Assembly (NCBI GenBank): GCA_023228825.1 | Contig: JALOAL010000025.1 | Coordinates: 1-28,156, forward strand | Source: Dehalococcoidia bacterium | GTDB lineage: Bacteria; Chloroflexota; Dehalococcoidia; UBA2979 | Length of the DNA stretch: 28,156 nucleotides | Direction: 5' to 3' | Part shown: positions 22,035 through 28,156 of the stretch, one piece after another | Layout of the letters: the number at the start of each line of letters is the position of its first letter | Numbering within the stretch: the stretch's first letter is position 1 | The notes under the pieces: generated by a model | What the model was told of the DNA's origin: nothing | What the model saw: the letters and a program-made list of their open reading frames with translations, nothing else | Databases searched by the model: none | Position numbers and translations under genes: made by a program

Positions 22035-22135
22035 CGACTGGCGCTGCGGTATCGTCAGGGCGCGGGGGCAAGCCAACTGCCGCGGTGCGGCCACAGGACG
22101 ACCACACGCGACAGCAGAGGACGGGAGGAGGAGCA

Positions 22136-22693
22136 ATGACGGACGAGATCCTCCTGGAAGCAGAAGAACGGATGGAGGCCGCGATCGCGGCGGCCGTCCG
22201 CGACCTCGGAAGCCTGCGCACCGGACGGGCCTCCACGGCGCTGGTGGAGAACCTGATGGTGGACGCCTACGGCGCCAAGGCGCCGCTGAACCAACTCGCC
22301 AACCTGGGCACGCCGGAAGCGCAACTGGTCACCATCACGCCCTTTGACCGCGGCACGGTGGACTCCATCATCAAGGCCATCCAGCAGAGCGACATTGGCA
22401 TCACGCCCAACAGCGACGGCCGCATCATCCGCCTGCCCATCCCCCAACTCACGGAACAGCGCCGCAAGGAACTGGTGAAGCAGGTCCACGCCAAGACGGA
22501 GGACGCCCGCATCTCCGTCCGCAACGTCCGCCGCAGCGCCAACGACGCGCTGAAGAAGGCGCAGCGCGAGGGCGACATCTCCGAGGATGTAGAGCGATCA
22601 TCGCTGGAGGAGATGGAGAAACTCACCCAGCGGTTCATGGAACAACTGGAGTCACTGGCCAAGGAGAAGGAGCGCGAGCTCCTGGAGGTCTAG
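22136..22693 (+). CDS. frr: Ribosome recycling factor
   Basis: RRF splits the post-termination ribosome together with EF-G. The 185-residue length and layout match: an N-terminal helix, LRTGRASTALVENLMVDAYG, the beta domain with LNQLANLGTPEAQLVTITPFD, and the C-terminal helix with RRKELVKQVHAKTEDARISVRNVRR. ATG 22136 has an excellent GGGAGGAGGAG ribosome-binding site. In many bacteria pyrH stands directly before frr; it does not here. uppS follows after 7 bp. Confidence 0.97.
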   Translation: MTDEILLEAEERMEAAIAAAVRDLGSLRTGRASTALVENLMVDAYGAKAPLNQLANLGTPEAQLVTITPFDRGTVDSIIKAIQQSDIGITPNSDGRIIRLPIPQLTEQRRKELVKQVHAKTEDARISVRNVRRSANDALKKAQREGDISEDVERSSLEEMEKLTQRFMEQLESLAKEKERELLEV

Positions 22694-22700
22694 CCGGCAC

Positions 22701-23522
22701 GTGGTGGCGAACCCCCGGCCCCCCGTCCCCTCGCTGCCGGCACTGGCAGTGAAGCCTCGGCATGTCGCGGTCATCATGGATGGCAACGGCCGCTGGGCGG
22801 TGGCCCGCGGGCTGTCCCGCTCCGAAGGCCACCGCGCCGGTGCGGACGCCATCCGGCCGGTCATCCAGCGTCTCGCCCAGCACGAGGTCCCGGTGCTCAC
22901 CCTCTTCGGCTTCTCCACGGAGAACTGGAGCCGCCCCAGGGCGGAGGTGGAGACCATCCTCAAACTCGGCGCGGACTTCATCGACTCCTACCTGGACGAA
23001 CTGAACGAGAACGGCATCCGCGTCTGCCACCTGGGCGGCACGGACCGCCTGCCGATCTGGCTCCGGCGCCGCGTCCGCAAGGCCGTGGAAGCCACCGCCC
23101 ACAACGACCGCATGCTCGTGAACCTGGCCTTCTCCTACGGCGGCCGCGCGGACATCGTGGATGCGGTGAAGCGCCTGGTGCAGGAAGGCGTGAAGCCCAC
23201 CGACGTGACGGAGGAGGCGATCGAGGCGCGCCTGGCCACGGCGGGGCTGCCGGACGTGGATCTGCTGATCCGCACCGGCGGCGACCAGCGCATCTCCAAC
23301 TTCATGGTCTGGCAGTCCAACTATTCCGAGTTGTACTTCACGCAGACCTACTGGCCGGACTTCAACGCAGAGGCCGTGGACGCCGCCTTGCTGGAGTACG
23401 CCCATCGCAACCGTCGTTTCGGCCGCGTGGAGTCAGACCAGGGCGCCAACAACGGGGCCGTCCCCCCTGGGTCTCAACCCCAGCCGCAACCCCAGGCGCA
23501 ACCCCAGTCGCAGTCCCAGTAG
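22701..23522 (+). CDS. uppS: Isoprenyl transferase (undecaprenyl diphosphate synthase type)
   Basis: This cis-prenyltransferase extends farnesyl diphosphate with isopentenyl diphosphate to make the carrier lipid for cell-wall polymers. The 273-residue protein shows HVAVIMDGNGRWA with catalytic Asp27, then EGHRAGAD, LFGFSTENW, the RTGGDQRISNFM motif and YFTQTYWPDF. The C-terminal 30 residues are a Gln/Pro/Ser repeat tail outside the conserved fold. It starts at GTG 22701, with GGAGG within the end of frr. It uses isoprenoid units made by the MEP pathway enzymes encoded downstream. Confidence 0.95.
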   Translation: MVANPRPPVPSLPALAVKPRHVAVIMDGNGRWAVARGLSRSEGHRAGADAIRPVIQRLAQHEVPVLTLFGFSTENWSRPRAEVETILKLGADFIDSYLDELNENGIRVCHLGGTDRLPIWLRRRVRKAVEATAHNDRMLVNLAFSYGGRADIVDAVKRLVQEGVKPTDVTEEAIEARLATAGLPDVDLLIRTGGDQRISNFMVWQSNYSELYFTQTYWPDFNAEAVDAALLEYAHRNRRFGRVESDQGANNGAVPPGSQPQPQPQAQPQSQSQ

Positions 23523-23528
23523 CGCCGG

Positions 23529-24317
23529 GTGCTGAAGCAGCGCGTCGCCGTCGCAGCAGTCGGCCTCCCCCTCCTCGCGGGCCTGATCGCACTGCCGGAG
23601 CCGGTCTTCGCCGCGGTCCTGGCGGTCATCCTGGCCGCAGCCACGTTCGAGATGATCCGGGCGCTGGTGCCGGACCTGTCCCTCAGCCTGCCCCTCTCCG
23701 CCGGCGTCACCACGGCGCTCTTCGTCGCCATCGCTCGAGTGGAACCGGACCTGCCGTGGTGGAGCCTGCTGGCCGTCACCGCGCTGGCGCTGGGCCTGAT
23801 CCTCCGCCCCCGATCCCGGCTGTCGAACTCCATCGGCGGGTGGTGGATCACGGCGGTGCTCTACGTGGCGGTGCTGGGGGCGCACCTCGCGCTGCTGCGG
23901 CTGGAGCCGCACGGGCAGGCGTGGCTGGTGGTGCTGCTGGCCGTCACGTTCGGCACGGACACGGGGGCCTACGCCGTGGGGCGGCTCTTCGGCCGCCGCC
24001 TGCTCGCCCCCGCCATCTCCCCCGCCAAGACGTGGGAGGGCGCCGGCGGCGGCCTCCTGCTGGGCGCCGCCGCCGGACTGGCGGTGGTCCTCGGGCCGAC
24101 CGAGGTGGGCCTGGAGCCGGTGGGGATGCTGCTGCTGGCGCTGCTGCCGGTGGCGGCCATCGGGGGGGACCTGCTGGAGTCCGCGCTCAAGCGGCGGATG
24201 GACGTGAAGGACATGTCCGCGCTGCTGCCAGGCCACGGCGGGCTGCTGGACCGCCTGGACTCCGTGCTGCTGGTGGGCGTCGGCCTATACTGGATCGTGC
24301 GATGGCTCCAGACCTGA
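23529..24317 (+). CDS. cdsA: Phosphatidate cytidylyltransferase
   Basis: CdsA makes CDP-diacylglycerol from phosphatidic acid and CTP at the membrane. The 262-residue polytopic protein has about seven hydrophobic segments and the complete family signature near its C-terminus: ESALKRRMDVKDM followed by LPGHGGLLDRLDS (about 217-245), where the Lys-Asp and Asp-Arg pairs hold metal and CTP. The middle contains the TDTGAYAVGRLFG and SPAKTWEG motifs. GTG 23529 lies 6 bp after uppS, and the end overlaps dxr by 16 bp. Confidence 0.95.
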   Translation: MLKQRVAVAAVGLPLLAGLIALPEPVFAAVLAVILAAATFEMIRALVPDLSLSLPLSAGVTTALFVAIARVEPDLPWWSLLAVTALALGLILRPRSRLSNSIGGWWITAVLYVAVLGAHLALLRLEPHGQAWLVVLLAVTFGTDTGAYAVGRLFGRRLLAPAISPAKTWEGAGGGLLLGAAAGLAVVLGPTEVGLEPVGMLLLALLPVAAIGGDLLESALKRRMDVKDMSALLPGHGGLLDRLDSVLLVGVGLYWIVRWLQT

Positions 24318-25474
24318 TCCGCGTCGCCATCCTGGGCTCCACCGGGTCGGTCGGCGAGCAAGCGCTCGATGTCGTCCGTGGCCTCCGAGGCCGCGTCCGC
24401 GTGGTGGCGCTGGCCGCCGGCGGCAATGCCGGACGCCTGCGCGAACAGGCGCACGAGTTCCGCCCGGACGCCCTCTACTGCCGCCCCGGACGCGACGCGG
24501 ACGCCCTGCAGGTGGACGCCGCCGCGTGGGGCGCCCGCTGGCAGCCGCTGGAGGAGATGGTCACCCGGGACGACGTGGACGTGGTCCTGGTGGCCACCAG
24601 CGGCCTCGCCAGCCTGCATCCCACCATCGCCGCGTTGCGCGCCGGCAAGCCCGTGGCCATCGCCAACAAGGAGACGCTCGTCGTGGGCGGCCCCGCGGTC
24701 ATGGCGGCGCTGGAGGAAGGCCGCGCCCGCGGCGCCGAGTTGCGCCCCGTGGACTCCGAACACTCCGCCATCTGGCAGTGCCTGTGGGGCGAACCGGCGC
24801 AGGCCGTGGAGTCCATCACCCTCACGGCCTCCGGTGGGGCGTTCCGCGACTACGACCTGCGCATGCTGGACGCGGTCACCGCGCCGCAGGCCCTGGCGCA
24901 TCCCACCTGGCAGATGGGCCCGAAGATTACGATCGACAGCGCCACGCTCTTCAACAAGGGCCTGGAGGCCATCGAGGCGCGCTGGCTGTTCGACCTGCCC
25001 CTGGACCGTGTGCACGTGCTGCAACACCGGGAGAGCGTCATCCACAGCCTGGTCACCTTCCGCGACGGCTCGATGAAAGCGCAGTTGGGCGAGCCGGATA
25101 TGCGGCTGCCCATCCAGGTGGCCCTGCTCTACCCCGACCGCGGCGACGCACAGCCCGCACCACCGCTCGACCTCGCGAAGCGGGGTGTGCTCCACTTTGG
25201 GGAGGTGGATACGGAACGCTTCCCCGCGCTCGACATCGCCATGCAGGCGGGGCGGCGGGAGGATACCTCCGCAGCCGCCGTCTCCGGGGCGGACGAGGGC
25301 GCCGTGGCGCACTTCCTCGCCGGCCGCATCAAGTTCACCGACATCGCTCGCCTCCTGGGGCGCGCGCTCGAGGCCCACGCTCCCACCCAGCGTCCCGACC
25401 TCGACGACCTGCTTGCGGCGGAGGCCTGGGGCCGCCGCTTCGTCGACGATTCGGTAGCAGCGGGGATCCGATGA
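24302..25474 (+). CDS. dxr: 1-deoxy-D-xylulose 5-phosphate reductoisomerase
   Basis: Dxr catalyses the committed step of the MEP isoprenoid pathway, making 2-C-methyl-D-erythritol 4-phosphate with NADPH. The 390 residues match the family: ILGSTGSVGEQALDV for NADPH, NKETLVVGG, the metal-binding PVDSEHSAIWQCL (Asp and Glu), TASGGAFRDY, and HPTWQMGPKITIDSATLFNKGLE divided over the active-site loop and helix. ATG 24302 was chosen because it gives the standard start; it overlaps cdsA. The stop overlaps rseP by ATGA. Confidence 0.96.
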   Translation: MAPDLIRVAILGSTGSVGEQALDVVRGLRGRVRVVALAAGGNAGRLREQAHEFRPDALYCRPGRDADALQVDAAAWGARWQPLEEMVTRDDVDVVLVATSGLASLHPTIAALRAGKPVAIANKETLVVGGPAVMAALEEGRARGAELRPVDSEHSAIWQCLWGEPAQAVESITLTASGGAFRDYDLRMLDAVTAPQALAHPTWQMGPKITIDSATLFNKGLEAIEARWLFDLPLDRVHVLQHRESVIHSLVTFRDGSMKAQLGEPDMRLPIQVALLYPDRGDAQPAPPLDLAKRGVLHFGEVDTERFPALDIAMQAGRREDTSAAAVSGADEGAVAHFLAGRIKFTDIARLLGRALEAHAPTQRPDLDDLLAAEAWGRRFVDDSVAAGIR

Positions 25475-26757
25475 ACGACAACTGGCGCGACAGCGCAGAC
25501 GACAGCGGCCAGGCGGCGGACGTGGGCGCACCGGCCACGAGCGCGCCGGGCCAGATCCCGCCGGCGGCGGGCCGCACCGGCGGGACGGGCGGACGGCAGC
25601 AGTGGATCACCGCGCTGTTCGTCCTCATCGGCCTCGGGATCGCCTTCGTGATGGCTCAGCACGCCGTGATCAGCGCCCTGATCTTCGTGGGCATCCTGGT
25701 CGCGCTCGTCCTGGCGCACGAGGCGGGCCACTTCCTGACCGCAAAGGCCTTCGGCATCCGCGTCCACGAGTTCGGCATCGGCTTCCCGCCCAAGATCGGG
25801 GGCAAGTGGATCGGCGACACCGAGTACAGCGTGAACTGGCTGCCCATCGGCGGGTTCGTGCGCCTGGAGGGCGAAGAGAACCCCACCGGCCCTCAGTCGC
25901 TGGCCGCACGCCCCGCCTGGCAGCGGCTGATCGTGCTCGGCTCCGGTGCGTGGATCAACCTCGCACTCCCGGTCTTCCTGTTCGCCGCCGCGCTCTCCAT
26001 CCCCCACCAGGAGGCGGAGGGCCGCGCCGTCATCAGCGAGGTCATCCCGGACACCCCCGCCGCAGCCGCCGGCCTGCTGGAGGGCGACGTCATCCTCGCG
26101 GTGGCCGGCCGCGAGACGAAGAACCTCAACGAGGCCAGCCGCTACGTGCGCCTCTACCAGGGGCAGACCATCGACATCACGGTGCGGCGCGCCGGGGAGC
26201 CGGTGACCGTCCCGGTGGAGGCGCGCTGGGCGTTCCCGGAGGGGCAGGGCCCCACGGGCATCACCATCGCGCCGGAGGCCGTGAACCCCATCGACGGACA
26301 GCCGTTCACCGTGACGGTGGCGAAGCCGCCGTGGGAGTCGATCCCAGAGGGTTTCCGCCTGACCTGGGACACCCTGATCCTCGCGCGCAACCAGATCATC
26401 TCGTGGTTCAAGGGCAGCGCCGGCCCGGAGTTCCAGGGGCCCGTCGGTATCGCGCAGACCACGGGCGAGGTGGCCTCGTCCGCCGGCTCCGCCCGAGGCG
26501 CGGTGTCGCCGCTACTGGAACTGGCCGCGCTGCTCTCGATCAACCTCGGCGTGCTGAACCTGCTCCCGCTGCCCATGCTGGACGGGGGCCGCATGTTCTT
26601 CGTGCTGGTAGAGGTCGTCCGAGGCGGCAAGCGCATCGCCCCGGAGCGCGAGGCCATCGTCCACCTGGTCGGCTTCGTGGCCTTCATGGCGCTCGCCCTG
26701 GTGGTCACGTTCTTCGACGTCGCCCGCATCGCGTCGGGCGACTCGATTCTGCGGTAG
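25471..26757 (+). CDS. rseP: Site-2 membrane metalloprotease, RseP family
   Basis: This zinc intramembrane protease cleaves anti-sigma factors or signal peptides. The 428-residue protein has the zinc motif HEAGH (83-87) in the first conserved helix, FGIGFPP, a single PDZ domain (about residues 185-250, ISEVIPDTPAAAAGLLEGD), GPVGIAQ and the third zinc ligand in NLLPLPMLDGG (Asp371). An unusual polar N-terminal extension of about 45 residues precedes an extra hydrophobic segment. It is translationally coupled to dxr; the link to cell-envelope genes is conserved across bacteria. The cognate anti-sigma factor is not in this window. Confidence 0.93.
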   Translation: MNDNWRDSADDSGQAADVGAPATSAPGQIPPAAGRTGGTGGRQQWITALFVLIGLGIAFVMAQHAVISALIFVGILVALVLAHEAGHFLTAKAFGIRVHEFGIGFPPKIGGKWIGDTEYSVNWLPIGGFVRLEGEENPTGPQSLAARPAWQRLIVLGSGAWINLALPVFLFAAALSIPHQEAEGRAVISEVIPDTPAAAAGLLEGDVILAVAGRETKNLNEASRYVRLYQGQTIDITVRRAGEPVTVPVEARWAFPEGQGPTGITIAPEAVNPIDGQPFTVTVAKPPWESIPEGFRLTWDTLILARNQIISWFKGSAGPEFQGPVGIAQTTGEVASSAGSARGAVSPLLELAALLSINLGVLNLLPLPMLDGGRMFFVLVEVVRGGKRIAPEREAIVHLVGFVAFMALALVVTFFDVARIASGDSILR

Positions 26758-26819
26758 GCACGGCTAAGGCCGCCCTGCGATAACCTCGAACCGCAGCAGC
26801 AAAGGCGAGAGAGGTCGGG

Positions 26820-27998
26820 ATGTCCACGATCAGTCGTAAGCCCACCCGCGCCGTCCGCGTCGGCTCCATCCAGATCGGCGGGGGCGCTCCCATTGCGGTG
26901 CAGTCGATGGCCGCGACGAAGACGCAGGACATCCAGGCGACCACGCGGCAGGTGGAGTTGATCCACGCCGCGGGCGCGGACCTGATCCGCATCGCCTGTG
27001 ACTCGCGCAAGGACGTGGAGGCGCTGGCGGAGATCCGCAGCGCGCTGCGCGACGGCATCAACCCCAACCTCTCGGTCGACCTCCAGGAGAACTACCGCCT
27101 GGCGGAGGTGGTGGCGCCGCACGTGGACAAGATCCGGTACAACCCCGGCCACCTCTGGCATCACGAGCGCGAGAAGTCCATCCCGGAGAAGGTCGCCTAC
27201 ATCGCGGACATCGCCGCCCGGCACGACATCGCGCTGCGCGTGGGCGTGAACTGCGGTTCCGTGGACCCGGACAAGATCGGCAAGTTCGGCGAGGACGACA
27301 TTGGCGCCATGGTAGAGAGCGCGCTCGAACACACCGTGATGCTGGACGACCTGGGCTTCACTCGCTACGTCGTCTCCCTGAAGGACTCGGACTGGCGCAA
27401 GGTGGTGGAGGGCAACCGTCGCTTCGCCTCGCTACGCCCGGAGGTGCCGCTGCACCTGGGGGTGACGGAGGCGGGGATGCCGCCGGACGGCATCATCAAG
27501 ACGCGCATCGCCTTCGAGCAACTCATCTCGGAGGGCATCGGCGACACCCTCCGCGTCTCGCTCACGCTGCCCTTCGAGCGCAAGGGCGAGGAGGTCACGG
27601 TCGGCCGCGAGATCATCGGGGACATCCACGCCGGCCGCTTCCGCTCCGTGCCGGCGAACTTCGGCGAGGGCCTGAACATCATCTCGTGCCCCTCGTGCTC
27701 CCGGGTGGAGAACGAGGCCTTCGTGGAACTGGCGCAGGACGTGAAGGCCATGGCCGAATACGCGAAGGACTACCAGGTCACCATCGCCGTCATGGGCTGC
27801 CGCGTAAACGGCCCCGGCGAAACGGACGACGCGGACATCGGCCTGTGGTGCGGCCCTCTGGGCGTGAACCTCAAGCACGGTGAGGAAGTGGTGGGCCACT
27901 TCCCCTACGACGAGGTGCTGGAGCAGACGAAGGTACTCCTGGACCGCGTGATCGCCGCGAAGGGTTCGGCGACCTCCCAGCCGCCGACGCCCCGGTGA
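26820..27998 (+). CDS. ispG: 4-hydroxy-3-methylbut-2-en-1-yl diphosphate synthase IspG
   Basis: IspG (GcpE) carries out the second-last MEP pathway step, a reductive dehydration on a 4Fe-4S cluster. The 392-residue two-domain form has a TIM barrel beginning TRAVRVGSIQIGGGAPIAVQSM and an iron-sulfur domain with ligands in SCPSCSR (Cys290, Cys293), MGCRVNGPGE (Cys327) and Glu334. ATG 26820 has GAGAGAGG upstream. With dxr in the same cluster it links isoprenoid precursor synthesis to uppS. Confidence 0.96.
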   Translation: MSTISRKPTRAVRVGSIQIGGGAPIAVQSMAATKTQDIQATTRQVELIHAAGADLIRIACDSRKDVEALAEIRSALRDGINPNLSVDLQENYRLAEVVAPHVDKIRYNPGHLWHHEREKSIPEKVAYIADIAARHDIALRVGVNCGSVDPDKIGKFGEDDIGAMVESALEHTVMLDDLGFTRYVVSLKDSDWRKVVEGNRRFASLRPEVPLHLGVTEAGMPPDGIIKTRIAFEQLISEGIGDTLRVSLTLPFERKGEEVTVGREIIGDIHAGRFRSVPANFGEGLNIISCPSCSRVENEAFVELAQDVKAMAEYAKDYQVTIAVMGCRVNGPGETDDADIGLWCGPLGVNLKHGEEVVGHFPYDEVLEQTKVLLDRVIAAKGSATSQPPTPR

Positions 27999-28019
27999 CC
28001 GTCAGTCCGAAGGTGACGG
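27999..28019 (+). terminator. Weak hairpin after ispG
   Basis: CCGTCA (27999-28004) and TGACGG (28014-28019) pair around a 9-nt loop directly after the ispG stop. No T run follows. In many genomes proS comes next, but here the IS end starts 43 bp downstream. Confidence 0.25.
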
Positions 28020-28062
28020 AGTTCGGGCGGTTCTCCGCGCTCTGGCCCCCTCTCCTTCCCAG

Positions 28063-28156
28063 TGTACAGACCGGGGAGATATCGGACACCCGTTCGGGGA
28101 CATATCGGACACTCCAGCAGCGCGGCGGAGGGCGGGAGGTGCCGTCCGATGCCGCT
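28063..28156 (+). mobile_element. End of an IS481-like insertion sequence, right copy, running off the window
   Basis: The tip starts TGTACAGACCGGGG and is the exact reverse complement of 34-127. The two 18-bp subterminal repeats are at 28073-28090 and 28096-28113. The window stops before the transposase start that is visible in the left copy. Both copies point outward from the intervening 28 kb. Confidence 0.82.

Overview
This is a GC-rich bacterial chromosome segment with strong G/C bias at third codon positions and many GTG starts. It is densely packed, and stop/start overlaps of the ATGA/GTGA type are frequent. The gene content (very short EF-Ts, long NadA, fused MrpA-MrpB, LLM flavin oxidoreductase, NrtR, MEP pathway) suggests a Chloroflexota relative, perhaps near Dehalococcoidia. 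That placement is inference; Actinomycetota is the main alternative. Both window ends carry the same insertion-sequence end in opposite orientation (94 bp identical, 34-127 and 28063-28156), so this is probably a chromosomal contig bounded by two copies of one IS481-like element.

Layout: (1) 168-854, a secreted, C-terminally anchored protein next to the left IS. (2) 1098-6885, a complete Mrp-type Na+/H+ antiporter operon with A and B fused, then C, D, E, F and G, all overlapping or abutting. (3) 7040-7132 tRNA-Ser(GCU), then miaB and an NrtR-type regulator with a degenerate Nudix box. (4) 9240-9942, a MazE/AbrB-like antitoxin and PIN toxin pair with its own operator. (5) 9966-12271, an LLM flavin-dependent oxidoreductase overlapping an MFS transporter. 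(6) 12297-12677, two small membrane-protein ORFs on the minus strand. (7) 12748-16854, nadA and a nadB-nadC operon, forming the de novo NAD pathway from aspartate to nicotinate mononucleotide. (8) 16861-18550, a six-cysteine anchored secreted protein behind a C10 tract, and a P-loop kinase-like protein. (9) 18620-20151, minus-strand genes for a glycine-rich RRM protein, D-aminoacyl-tRNA deacylase and an FmdB-type zinc ribbon. (10) 20321-27998, rpsB-tsf and frr-uppS-cdsA-dxr-rseP-ispG, covering translation, undecaprenyl and phospholipid precursor supply, MEP isoprenoid synthesis and site-2 proteolysis.

The most coherent new signal is an apparent NAD regulon. The nadA and nadB upstream regions share a 25-bp palindrome of the form ACTTTGCGTA-N5-TACGCAAAGT, perfect at nadB and 18/20 at nadA. 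Each copy lies 35 bp downstream of an identical TTGACG hexamer. A gene for an NrtR-type repressor lies about 4 kb upstream. Other points of interest are a C10 tract inside a possible promoter of a surface-protein gene, two perfect hairpins directly before the ribosome-binding site of the RRM gene, an 18-bp tandem repeat and a structured leader before rpsB, and the absence of pyrH from between tsf and frr, where a 14-bp perfect hairpin stands instead.
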